A DNA stretch of 64,000 nt from Wuchereria bancrofti. Lineage: Eukaryota; Nematoda; Chromadorea; Rhabditida; Onchocercidae. The position numbers were made by a program, and so were the translations under genes. Shown in pieces: positions 49,813-62,753 of the stretch. The notes below the pieces were generated by a model. The model was not told the origin of the DNA. It made no database searches and saw only the letters and a list, made by a program, of their open reading frames with translations. The stretch is from positions 18,270,561-18,334,560 of the forward strand of contig SSBO01000012.1 of NCBI GenBank assembly GCA_005281725.1. The letters run 5' to 3'. Position 1 is the stretch's first letter, and each line of letters starts with the position of its first letter.

Positions 49813-52800
49813 TCAATAACCGCTCATAAACCTAGGTCGAATTGCGGTACGCATTGTGTGCGGTGGTTGTGGCACCGCTCCATATGGCAGCAAGGACCCA
49901 TGCGATCCCGTTACTGGAGCCCCCTGAATAGTTGGTGATGGCAAAGGCAGTACGGCAGCATGAGGCTGAAGAAACGGACCACGCGGTGGAGGTACACCAA
50001 GGAACAACGGTGGTGGTGGCGGAGTTCCAATCCANNNNNNNNNNNNNNNNNNNNNNNNNNNNNNNNNNNNNNNNNNNNNNNNNNNNNNNNNNNNNNNNNN
50101 NNNNNNNNNNNNNNNNNNNNNNNNNNNNNNNNNNNNNNNNNNNNNNNNNNNNNNNNNNNNNNNNNNNNNNNNNNNNNNNNNNNNNNNNNNNNNNNNNNNN
50201 NNNNNNNNNNNNNNNNNNNNNNNNNGGCGATCCTGGGACATGTTCACCATGCCATTTAATTTCTACCTAAAATTAAATCCTGTATGTACTTAAAAGTAAA
50301 AACATTGGAAACAATTACATCACACTGCCAAAGGTAACAAACTATTTGAAATGGCACTACCTTTTACACCTCTAATTCTAGTTCTCTTTGATTTTATCTA
50401 TTTCATATATTCCAATTTTAAGACTGATAAATGGAATGAAACAGAACCTGGTAATCTCCCGGTTCCTTTGGTTCATATTTGCAATGAATTGTTCGTTCTT
50501 GTTTCTTTTCTCGTTGCATTTCTATATTGAATGCTCCCTTTGGTCCTCGAACACGCACTGTAAGCTGTCCTACTCCAGCACCTTTCGTTTCCACAATGAA
50601 ATTTGATTTAAACCTGCAGCAGAACTTTAATTATTCATTGGCACATCTATGATATAAAATATGCATAAAAGGGATAAATAACATTGGTTACATTTTTGGG
50701 TGAGGCTCAAATGACTATATAAAAATTGACAATAAAAGCGAAATCATTAAAAAAGTGCCAGTTTACGTGGACAAAATTCCATGCTCAATTCCAGGTCCAT
50801 ATACACGAACTTTAGATGCATCTGGCGGATAGGAAACATTCAAAATAAATGGACTTCCCGGTACTTGCTCATCCGAATATTTCACAACTGAAACAAGTTA
50901 AATGAAGAGTATTTCTCCGTCCCTTCTATTAGTTTCTATTATTCCGCCTTAATTAAGTGCGATGCAAATAAAACAGAGACTTTCAAATTAAAAAGCATAG
51001 GAATGTAAAAAAAGAAATGGATCAAACTTCAACAAATTTTTTTTTTCTCCCTATTTTCAAACCTATCTGCAAATTGTTCTATGTTTGAAGGATACGATTA
51101 ATGAGAAAGCGAGTTACCTAGCATATGTTTCCCAATTTCAGAAGGTCTAACTGAAAGGGTATATGTACCATCCTGAAGATCATAAAGCTCACAATAGGCA
51201 AGTTTTGTTGGTCCCATACACTGTGCTGATAACTGACCTGAAACGAAACACAATGTTTTAACAATTAAATATATTTGTAGTTAAAATATTTCCTATATGA
51301 TTCCTAATTTAATGCCTTCCAAGAACCGGTGCATCTTCTAATTTCGGCGTCAAAATCAAACCATATTACGCTATCTTATTTTATTATTATGTATTATTTA
51401 CGGAGCGGGAAAATAATGCCACAATAGGCATCTAAGTAATGCATCAAAGCAGCATATAAAGCAATGCTATAAAGTAATAATTTCTGTGGAAATATCAGTG
51501 TTTCACGTTCAAGTATTGTTTCTGGAAATATTCCCGATCAGAATAAGATTATTAAAGAAAAAAGGTCCACACCCGGTCCCGCTTTCCTTGTATCAATAAT
51601 AGTTTTCACATCCTCATTAACGATTCCCATTTTCAATGTGTTCGCATCGATAATGATAGCCTCAGCAGCACTCGAATGCAAATGAACTTGCACTCGGGAA
51701 GGTGAACCACGAACATGGTGTCCGTCCCATAATACCTGCAGTAAAAATGCAAATATTCGCAACATTTATAATTTCTCTGCGACGAGAATTATTCTTGAAC
51801 TCTTTGAAATTTTAGGATTCAAATAAGTTATAAGCACTATCGAGCAGTCTTTAATGGAACAGTTGGTAAATACCAAGCTGATTCATAAAATAAAAGTAAC
51901 TTTACATCAATAACCGAATAATCTGAGTTAAATTTGATAAAACTGAACCTGTAACTCATAAACGCCAGGTATCAATGGCGTATAGATAGCTTTATAAACG
52001 TTGTTTCCCAAATCAGTTAAGCGCACCGGGATATCTGCTTTTTGTCCAAACAAAGAAGATGATACCTGTCCATCTGAAAAACTCACTTGAAATATCACAA
52101 TCATTTATAATCATGGAAAATTTTGGGTTTAAATCCTCATAACACACAGCTAACATTCATAGAAGTAATCCAACAAACAAATTATGATAAAACTTGCAAT
52201 CAGGAATGACAAACCTCTGGAGACATCCGAACCATCGATGATAAATTCCGCTTGCTCATTATTGGCAGCTCGTGTTAAGCCTTCGCCTCGTAATATCACC
52301 CTCAAGTAGTCCATTCCATTTCCCTCATAAGTTGAACGATCCCTAAATTTCGATATTTATATGAAAATTCACTCCAAGCTTACTTTTTTTGCAAACATTG
52401 CAAACAGAAATAGTAAATACGTCGAGAAACACGGGTCTTGAACTGGAAGACAGAACTGCAACACCGATCACAATCTCACAATTTTTGGGACGAAAATTAT
52501 GCTGCAGACTTGCTTTTTATTTAATGATATTATTTTTTAACTAAATTAGGTTGAACTAAATTAGACTAAATTAGGATTAATTTTCCATTCGCAACAACTT
52601 TTAAAAATTTACCTAATTGATAACTATTTAAGTTAGTGAAAATAATTTGAAACCCACTTACTCAGGTCGAGATCTTATGGTATGTGACGTTGCCATAGTA
52701 TTTGTAAGTGGCATGGCACGTGAGGTCGAGGGTTGTTCGCCCTCAGCGACTATGTGCAATGGTTTTTGGACTGCTATATCAGACCAGTAAAGATAAATGC

Positions 52801-55800
52801 CATATTTTCCAGGTTGATGCGGATAATATGTTACACGATATTTGCCATAACCGAGTGATTCGACATCACAACCACTTACTGACTTGCCGTCCCAATCACG
52901 AACTTCTGCTCGAAGTTTTCCTAAAAGTTTTAATGCGAGAAATTCAAGAAATATTTTACTGAGTTCAAATGAACTCGCTTAAGCAAATAAGGCTGGTAAG
53001 ACAACCAATTGCCGCTATCAAATGATACAACCAAAATTTCTTTTATGAATAAATTAGCTACAGTTAAAATTATCTAATTATGGGAGCCTTAAAATCTTAG
53101 AAATATTCAAAACTTATGAAAGCAACTTTTGCAATTTTTTCAACTTGACAATTTTTTTACCAGATCCGGCGGCTGTGGCATCAACATCGATGACGTTTTT
53201 CTGCTGTACTGCGAACCGATATATTCCATCTTCATCGGCTAAGTGATCATTCACAACCACCTTTCGTGGATCAACAACTTCGGTCTCGAATGGACTTCCT
53301 AAATCGATTCCACTGCCTCAGATCAGCAATCATAAACTAAAACTAAGTGAAAAAGGAAGTTAACACAAAAAAAAAACCACAAGAAAAAACCCACAAAAAA
53401 AAGTTACCGGAAATCGTTCGATTGTTATGCTCAATGTTTACTAAATAACGGCCCACTTCCGTTGGTGTAAACGAAATTTCCATTGTTCCGTCTGGATTTT
53501 TGTTTGCTGTATGCCGGATTTTCGCTTTCTTTGGTCCTATTAATGAATTTTTTCTAATCTGTTGAAATTTCACTAAGGTGCAAACTCAGATCAACAACAA
53601 ATTGTAAACAAAAACATACAAAACTTTCTCGAAGAAGCAAAAACGTCATATCATTTAATTTTTTTAAAAAAGTGCCATATACAGCTTCATAATTTAATAT
53701 TTGTCTCCATTAAAAATTAAATTTTGAAGAGCGAAAAAACAAGCTTCATTAAGAATCATAAAAAAGCGAAAATAAAAATGGATGTTCTATACCTCGTACA
53801 TCGATTTTCAGATTTCCTTTTACATTTTTGGCATCAAAAATAATGCTTGTTGGACGATCCACCTCTACGGGACGTTTCATGGCAGATCCACGCAAAATAG
53901 GTTTGCCGTATTCCTCAACAGTCAATGTATGTGGAGTTCCTGAAACGTAAACAGCAAGTATTCTTATTATTGTTATTAATTATGGATCTCATGGAGGCGA
54001 ATACAGATAGGAAAGGATAATTGTAGTAGTTATTATCTAAACATATTATTATTATTATCTAAATTATTATTAGCTAAATTTTTACCATTAACAAGAAAAC
54101 CAGCCAGTTTCGTGGACAATTTATATTGGCCAATTTTGGTCGGAGTAAATTCGAAAACATCATCACCATCGACAGTTGTTTGCATACCTAATCGCACCGG
54201 TTCATTGGACGGGTCAATCAATTCAACAGTCAAATCACCGCCACCTGCTAGCTGACGGTTCACTATAAAAATTCTTTAGATCTTTAAATTTATCAACAGC
54301 AGAAACCAACTATAATGTTATAAAAAATAAAGAAACCAACTATAATGTTACGAGAAAATAAAACAAATACGCCGAAAACCAAACTCCAAGGAAACTCACC
54401 CGTAATTAGTGCAGGTTGTTTGATAATGAATGGCTCATTGATACCTTTCATAAAAACTTTCCGTGGATCGACCACCATACATTTGAATGGGCTGCCAACT
54501 ACTGGTGCATCAGCAAATGTTATTTCGATTTGATGAATACCTGAAGAAAAAGTTGCAATTTCTAGAAGATTTGGAGGATTATAAGATTTATAAGTTTCAA
54601 TAAAAAATTGATCAAGATCTGTATACCACTTAAACAATATATTTCTAAGGCTAAGACTGACCTCGCAAATATTTTTGAAAAAAAATTTATTTATTATAGA
54701 AAGACTTGTAGAAAATAACTAAGGAGAATTTGAGAGGATCGATCTATCTTCTTATATGAAGCGACAACAAATAATAAATTGATACATTAATTGGGTGCTT
54801 ATATTCTTAATTGAAAATTTTTTTCATAAAATCGAAGTAATTTCGCTTGAACTTTATTTTAACATTAGCATTACATTTTCTGGCTCTGTTAAATTTGCTT
54901 TTCATCAACAATTTACAACTTGTTTGTGGTTTCAAGTTTACGTGCAGGTTGTCTATGTGATACAATTAAAACTAATCGAGAGATAGAAAAGGGTTCATAA
55001 CCTAAGAATTTATTCTTATGTGTTTACCAGCAACAAGTAACAAAGACATCAATTATTTACAGGAACTAATAATGTCCATAAACAGTTTTATGAAGACCGA
55101 AAATCAATATGTAAATATAAAAAATGAGTACCAAATCTACAGATGTACCAGTCTATAGAGAAGTCAGAGCAAAATATGCAAACTAGAGAACGAAAAGTTG
55201 GAAAAAGCCACAAGGGAATTTCGTCAAATCAAAATCAAACGATTTCCATAATATAAAAATTTTATTTCTTTCAACTCTGAAGCTTTCTATTTCAATTATT
55301 TCTATGAAAAAGCTACCGATATTTTCAGGTGTAAATTCGACCCAATAACTATCATCATGTTGCTTATAACACCGAACTGGTAATGGTCTACCTCGCGAAT
55401 CTGAAAAAAGGAAATCAAAAGAGCAGAAAAACCGAATGCTAAACAGGAAGGCATAAATTAGTAAAACTGCAGCGTGGGCAATACAAACATGTGATACAAC
55501 GTATTACGAAGTGCAATAACGACAACAGTGAATTAAAAATAATTAAAATCTCGTGAAACTTGGTAAAGTCTCACAACACTTAATTTTACTAAAGATGGAA
55601 CATACACCTGAAATTAACTTATTTAGTAAAATGAAATATATTCTCTACTTCTTTGCTTCTTTGCACACATATATATATATTTTAAAGTGTAGTATATCAC
55701 AATAGAACATTAAATTTAAAAGCTATTCCACCAAAGATGGAAAAGTTAATGTGAAAACTTTAGTAATAATAATTCTAATAATGCGCAATGTATACGAAAT

Positions 55801-58800
55801 TTCAAAAGTCGTTTGGAATTTCTGTATACACTAGGAACAAATTTCGAATTTTAGGAACTCGCAGCGCTGCTGAATTATGATTTCTACTTTTATTAAAGTC
55901 AAAAGTCATCTTTTAGCAAAATCATTATTCCCAAGGCAGGAAAAATACCTGAAACTACTACATCCAGTTCACCTCGTTCAGCGTCATTCAATGAAACTTC
56001 AAAACGAGCAGTTTTATCACGTTGTGCACGTGTCAATGCGTCACCACAAATTCGCACTGATCCAGCATCACTTACAATGCATTCATATGGACATTCTGCA
56101 ATATAAAAGGAAAATTTGAATTATAAAAGATCCTAAGAAAAATCACAAACTCAAAGCAATTTAAAAAGAATTTATAGTAAAAAAATTTATTCAAATAAAA
56201 ATTGCTTTTTAAGACTTAATAGAAAAGTTTCATGCACAATTACTGCTTGAAATAATCGAATAGAAAGTGAAAAAGTCACAAAACATAATTCTTCAGTTAC
56301 ATGAAGCAAATAGCTGATTCACTTCGGAAACTATACCAGGTAGAAGCATTTCATCGATCATCACATCTACCAGGTGAAGTCCAACTTGTCGTGGTATAAA
56401 TGAACATACATGTAAGCCTCTTTTGATACGTTTCATCGTGCATGGTACCTCCTTGCCTCCACATGTTACTCGTACTGCTGCAGTCGCACCACCCGAATTC
56501 GACCAATCCACTGAAAAGCCATTAGTCGAATTTCGAAATCAATTAAATTTCTGAAATATTTCTCATGAAATATCTTCAAGATATTAATACAAATTAAGCA
56601 AAGATTAATAAAAAACACAGATTAAAAAGGATTCAACCGTTGAAACGTTGTTCGATGCCAACATGATCATTTTTCAAGCCGATCACTCGTACAGCACTCA
56701 AATCCAATACCGTAATTTTGAAAGGACTTCCTCGGATATGTTCGTCACCTACCAGCACTGATATACTATGAACACCTTCTGTTCGTGGTGTGAATTCCAC
56801 TTCGAATATTCCGTCGGGAAGTTTCGTCAGTAATACCGGGACTGGATTTCGTTCTGAATCTGAAAGATGAAGAAAAACTAATCCCAGATATGTTTATTTC
56901 GAGACTGGCATGTTATACAAGAAGTTTGGTCCCAAAACTTGAAACTCCTAATGCGATATAAGTAATGCTATATATACTTCAAAAATATATTTATGCAAAA
57001 CAATACTTGCTGTCCATTTCGATATGAATAGAATGTTTTGGAGAAACCAATAAAAAGAGCCATGACTCGAAGATAAGCGATAATTGTGAAAGCATTTATT
57101 AAACGATTAAAAATTGAACTTAAGCAGATGAGCTAACCAATGACAACAATAGACAAATGTTTCCCGGCATCAGGTTCGGCTCGTAGAATCAGTTTACATG
57201 ACCAACCAACCAAAGCTTGTTCAATGTCATCTACGAGTACAGCACCACGACCACTTTGAATAACTCGAACATATTGCCGTTCACCGTAAAGCATTTCGTT
57301 AACAAAAACATCCATAGAATAACGGCCTATATCATGGAATCTGAAACAAATAAAAAATAGAACGGAGAATTCAGATAACAGCAATCTTTTATTTCATTCA
57401 TGTCAATGCAAGGTCGATTGGACCAAGTACCCAAAGTAAACCTAATATAAAACATCCATGCATAAGTATTTCAGAATTGTTGTGGAATTTACAATTTACT
57501 AACCTCGATGAACATCAATTAACTTTCACAATTTTTTCTCTAGCACCTACTTCTTTTTTCAAAAGCTATAATGTTATAAAAACACTCACGTGCAAACGGC
57601 TCGAACAATTCCATCATTTCCTACTTCTGTTTTTGTTGGCACTAATTCATTTTTGGCATTCTTAACTTCTACTTTGACATTCCTCTGAACGACGTCACCT
57701 GTGTCCACTGCAAAAGAAACATCTGAAGATGAATGTCAGAAAAAGATGAAAAATTTTAAAACATTTTGTTTCAAAATTTTTTTCCCCACACTCTTTGAAC
57801 TCTATTTGACTGAAATGACTATTTGGCGAATTTCCTTTCTTCGAATTGGTGCTACAATTACTCCTACTTATTAAGACAACTTACACTCAAAACTGATTTC
57901 TTTGCCAGCAAAAATGGTAGATGGGATGCGAGCGATTTTCGGGGGTTCCGAAACTTTCATCACAAATGGCCCGATACCGAGTTGTTGACCGTTCATAACG
58001 ATTTCAATTTCGTGTTCTCCTGTAATAATGAAAAGATGCATTAAGCTAGCAAGTAAGCTATGTTCTTTCCAAAATTGATATTCTTAATAGGATTTGAAAT
58101 ACTTGATAATGCAGAAAGTTTTCTAAAAAGTTTTTTGATGATTGTGATTGTGTTACATAAACGAATTCTAAGCATTCATTCAGTGCTCACTTGTAAATCA
58201 ACCATATCTAATACAACACTGATGAAATCGAATTCAGTAATTAATTAGTGTCAGAAAAAAATGAAACCTGATGTCAAAGGTCGGAACTGAACATGATATC
58301 CGTTGTAAACTTTTTCCATTTCAACATCCAACTCACGACCATGTGAATCTGAATTTCAGCATCCCTCTGTGCAACACGTCGAAACCAACCAAATACAGAC
58401 GGAATACGAACAAATGGAGGACAGTAACAATTTAACAAGTAAAACAATGACAAATTGAAGCTTCAAGCAAAAGCATCTAAATCAACTTATGCGTAAAAGA
58501 CATTTCCGACAAAGCCGAAGAAACAACAATAAGTGTTGTCTATGACAGCTAATACATTTACTTCCATGCAGACACTTAACTAATTCCTCCTCTTTTTCAA
58601 TTTAAGTAAATGCATTATCAATGTTAATGATTCTATGAACATAAGTTTTGGGAGATAGGTTAATGTTAATTCAGGACTTATCTCCCATTTTGTGAAATAA
58701 GCAACGTGTTATAGCAACAACAATTTCAGAAGCCAACCAGTGATGGAGACATTGCAATCAGTTTCACGCCCTCCTGTGTCGATGCTGAAGCCCTTCGTTT

Positions 58801-60861
58801 GACCAACCTAAGCAAAAGAATTATAGATCTAACTAAAAAGCTTGCACTTCCCACTTTCGCTTGATTTCTAGAAATTACTACTTTGATGGAAGTGAAACAT
58901 GTCCAATTTTAAATTGGATGACAAAAACCTATGAGAAGTTCCTCGAAAAAGTTTCCCAATCTACCGAAGTTCCCCGATCCAATAAAAACTTAAGACTATA
59001 CCTGTCCGACAGTGAGGTCACCAACCAGACGCATCTCTTGTTCCAATCCAACGGCGTTCATCGATGATGACATAGCCGCAGCCAACTGTGATGATTTTTC
59101 TCGCACTGGACAAACCATTGGTGAACCTCAAAATTGTATAACTGAGAGACATGGTAACGGCCTATTTACTAATTGAACGAACCCCAGCTAGGATTAATCC
59201 AATTATAAGCAACAACATCACTTCAGTTTGGTATGCCATAACATCTTTTGGAATTATTGCTGAAATAATAAGATGTCGTAACAAGAAAGTTTTATAATGC
59301 CTTACGATGATCGGACACAATGACACTAAAGTACTTGGTACTCCATTTCAGTTACAAACTAAAAGTAATGAAGGAATAATTCAACTTTCAATTTGACATT
59401 CCGATAATGAAATTTTTTATAGAAAAGAAATAATTATAATTACCTGGAATTGCATCTCCATTGAACCGGACACTTATAAGATGATCTTTGGCTTCTTGTG
59501 GTGTAAACGAAACTTTGAATTTCGCCTGTCCTTCTGCCTAAAAATAATCAACTCAAAATATCTGGTTAAGCACGATTGTCCACTCCTTATATTGTCGATT
59601 GTTGCGATTGTCCACGATTGCACACTCCTTTTCCCTTTATTTTCTCACTAATTCATTAATTCCAACTTCGTGCGCCACTTTTCTCCTCACTCCGAGTTAT
59701 GAAAACCAATACAAATTAATGATAACATCCAAACCTGCACGAAATTTGGCACATTTCGATTCTCAACACTGACTATAATTTCCATGTTACCAGCCCCGGC
59801 TCGAGCAGCATCAATCATGAATGTACAAGGACGCCCAACAACTGCTTCTTCTATGCACGATAGCTTTGCACATTTTGCATCAAATGCTTTGGAAGTGAAC
59901 GGAGATCCAGTAATCGGCTTATCATCACAGTTTACATCAATCTGAAAATTAGGAACCACAAAAATTTGCATTTTTTTTTTTTTAATGAGTGGAAAGCAAA
60001 AGTGGAAATCAAGCAAAAATGAAAAAACATGTTTCACTTTCATCAAAAAAGTAATTTATAGAAATCAAGCGAAGTGGAAAGTACAAGCTCATTTAGTTAG
60101 ACGCATAATGATAGGAATATTGTCAAAATACAGTAAATCAATGATGCTGTCCCTTACTATTTCATATATTAAAAAAATAAATATTAAAACATTCTCATTT
60201 TAGATGATGTGGTGATGCACATATTTTATACATGAAATGCTACTCACTTGATGATTCCCGACGTTCTTTGGTGTGTAGGAAATGATATACTTCTTATCCT
60301 CAACATCACTTTTTGATATACTCACTGGAATGTTGTTACCTTGCGAATCGGTAATGCGTATCTGCGGTAGCATATCTTTCATACCTTCAACAACTACGTA
60401 GAACTGTGCCACTTGTCCAACCGGGATTCGTTCCAATCCAGGACCCGAAACTGTTACCGACTGCGCCTTTACCAGGTGACAAATGAATGGGCTTCCTAAA
60501 TTAATTTTATATACTAGAAAGAGAAAGGTATAGTTTCTAGCGAGTGTAAATTAGAAGGGATTCTGCAGCTTCGATCTTCTAATTTTTACAGCACTTTTTC
60601 AATCTCTCAGATTTAACCCTGGTTTTAACGTCTACAATTATCACTCTATTGAGAAACTGATTCAGAATAAGAAGATCTCATTTATTAATACTGCGTACCT
60701 TTTTAACTTTTGCTTACCTGGGACAGGTTCATTATTAAAACGAACAGATATGGTATGATCAGCAAGTTCTCTAGGTACAAAGGATATATCATAACGATGT
60801 TGCCCAAGTGACTGCGCCATTGATGGAATACGTCCTTCGTTTACTGCTACTTCCAGGTTGC
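49813..60861 (-). CDS. fln-1: Filamin, long C-terminal part, version 2
   Basis: Twenty-seven exons in agreeing phase: 60861-60718 (cut by N), 60495-60248, 59941-59735, 59537-59444, 59126-59002, 58807-58738, 58348-58268, 58019-57885, 57707-57590, 57340-57138, 56859-56638, 56510-56337, 56095-55949, 55400-55317, 54540-54400, 54262-54086, 53939-53793, 53536-53408, 53298-53161, 52920-52662, 52342-52215, 52073-51949, 51735-51573, 51237-51118, 50887-50767, 50613-50448, 50266-49813. Ig-repeat signatures recur, such as SGPGLERIPVGQVAQFYVV, ISYTPKNVGNH, ITGSPFTSKAF, LTVGQVGQTKGFSIDTGGRE, FEVEFTPRTEGVHSIS and HIRGSPFKITV. Relative to version 1 the 52920-52662 exon is 12 nt shorter by three in-frame gaps, and a residue pair near 56045 differs. 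No stops or frameshifts were seen outside the N gap (50035-50225), which hides about 100 nt of the last exon. Confidence 0.92.
50035..50225. other. Assembly gap of 191 N in the filamin last exon
   Basis: Version 1 has 100 bp (40450-40549) between the same flanks, TTCCAATCCA and GGCGATCCTGG. The N length is therefore not the true size, and the reading frame through the gap cannot be judged from it. Confidence 0.9.
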
Positions 60862-60868
60862 NACTCAC

Positions 60869-62605
60869 TTGATGATTCCCGACGTTCTTTGGTGTGTAGG
60901 AAATGATATACTTCTTATCCTCAACATCACTTTTTGATATACTCACTGGAATGTTGTTACCTTGCAAATCGGTAATGCGTATCTGCGGTAGCATATCTTT
61001 CATACCTTCAACAACTACGTAGAACTGTGCCACTTGTCCAACCGGGATTCGTTCCAATCCAGGACCCGAAGCTGTTACGGACTGCGCCTTTACCAGGTGA
61101 CAAATGAATGGGCTTCCTAATTAATTTTATGTACTAGAAAGAAAAAGGTATAGTTTCTAGCGAAATTAAAAGGAATTTTGCGGCTTCGATCTTCTAATTT
61201 TTACAGCACTTTTTCAATCTCTCACATTTAACCCTGGTTTTAACTATACAATTATTACTCTACTGAGAAACTGATTCAGAATAAGATCTCATTCATTAAT
61301 ACTGCGTACCTTTTTAATTTTTGCTTACCTGGCACAGGTTCATTATTAAAACGAACAGATATGGTATGATCAGCAAGTTCTCTAGGTACAAAGGATATAT
61401 CATAACGATGTTGCCCAAGTGACTGCGCCATTGATGGAATACGTCCTTCGTTTACTGCTACTTCCAGGTTGCCGACACCTGCTTGGCTTGCATCCACTAT
61501 AAAGCGCATGAAAATCAATGAGAGACATGCCTATTCTAAATCTGACACGAACTCAGCAGGACCAGATTGTAGAATGATCTAATTTACTTCGAATTGTATC
61601 ACAGAACAAGAAGCTTATTTTAAACTTGTCATTTCAATTTTAAGCAAAAACAAACCAATGAAATGCACTGGTCTATCGATTACACTATTCGCAATATCAC
61701 CGACGCTAATTTTCGTTGGATCATATGTTCGACAGGTAAAAGGACTGCCTTGAACATCAACTCCCGCATATTTAACTTCGATTTCATGATCACCTGAAAC
61801 GATGAATTGTTCAAACTAAAGTTAAGCACCAAAATAGTCAAAATATTTGATACAGAGTAGAAGAAATACACAGCAAAATATAAGTAAACGAAACAAAAAA
61901 AGTTTTTGGACAAAATCAAAAAACAGAAATAATTTTAAAAAAAAAAAACCATATATTGTATTACAAAAAACGAGCAATGTTAAAATAGTTAAGTTAGAAA
62001 CACTAACCAAATAAATTTGACTCACGGAGATATGTAAAGACTTACCCACTTGCACAGGTATAAACTCAAATTTCTTGACGCCAGGTTCATGATCAAACAT
62101 GGAACTTTCAACTTGTCTTTTTTCTGGATCTGAAATACAAATTTCATGGAATGCTCGACTATGCCCTAATAATTCTCGCATCAATTCCTTAAAAGTTGGG
62201 AAACATCGAAAATACGGTTGAAGTTCTTCCGCCCTTCATATTTACGAAATGAACTTCAAAATTTATTATCATCAGAAGATTTTAAAACTTGCCTGTCACC
62301 GTAATGTCAAGCGACTCCTCGCCGACCAATGTGATAAAGATCTGAGCTGGTCGTCCAACCCGACTTAATGATGGAATTTTTGAAACGCTTGTTCTCTTTT
62401 CCATTTGATGCTTCTTCTTTTTTGTTTCTTTTCCCTAAGAAAATAGGGAAATGAATTTTAGATTTTCTTATTTACACTAAGTGAAACAAGTATAATATAC
62501 CTTATTCTTTTTTAGCGTTTCAGCTATCAACTTTTCTTCTTTCTCTTTTTTCACGCGTTCTTTTTCTTCACGTCTTTTCTCTTCCTTTTCCTTCCGTGAA
62601 TCTTT
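60869..62605 (-). CDS. fln-1: Filamin, upstream repeats and charged linker (separate contig)
   Basis: Exons, 5' to 3': 62605-62501 (cut by N), 62434-62293, 62129-62046, 61793-61656, 61496-61329, 61116-60869. They encode a Lys/Glu-rich linker (KEKEEKRREEKERVKKEKEE, then GKETKKKKHQMEKRTSVSK), then an Ig repeat (IPSLSRVGRPAQIFITLV, FIPVQVGDHEIEVKYAG, VQGSPFTCRTYDPTKI), then HFIVDASQAGVGNLEVAVN and the FVPRELADHTISVRFNN segment. The intron after 62293 starts GC (GCAAGT) rather than GT. The last two exons repeat 60718-60861 and 60248-60495 of the neighbouring contig. This contig should extend that one upstream once the overlap (60242-60861 and 60863-61472) is collapsed. Confidence 0.88.
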
Positions 62606-62753
62606 NTTATGCAAAACAATACTTGCTGTCCATTTCGATATGAATAGAATGTTTTGGAGAAACCAATAAAAAGAGCCATCACTCAAAGATAAGCAATAAT
62701 TGTGAAAGCATTTATTAAACGATTAAAAATTGAACTTAAGCAGATGAGCTAAC

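Larger units (their letters stand above)
37438..56573. repeat. Two diverged versions of a 9.5-kb block: 37438-47063 and 47065-56573
   Basis: The block covers the filamin 3' spacer and the last 16 exons. It is joined head to tail through a single N. Exons are nearly identical, introns and spacer differ by several per cent with many small indels. The join at 47064 lies inside a filamin intron on one side and in the tetraspanin-filamin spacer on the other, which is not where a natural gene duplicate would begin. Alleles placed in series are the simplest reading; a recent segmental duplication is possible. Confidence 0.8.

Noticed and set aside
47065..60861. Two separate, tandem filamin genes
   Set aside because: The joins fall within introns and after N, the 62.6-64 kb piece is out of gene order, and no 5' end or actin-binding region lies between the versions; alleles in series fit better, though paralogy is not excluded.
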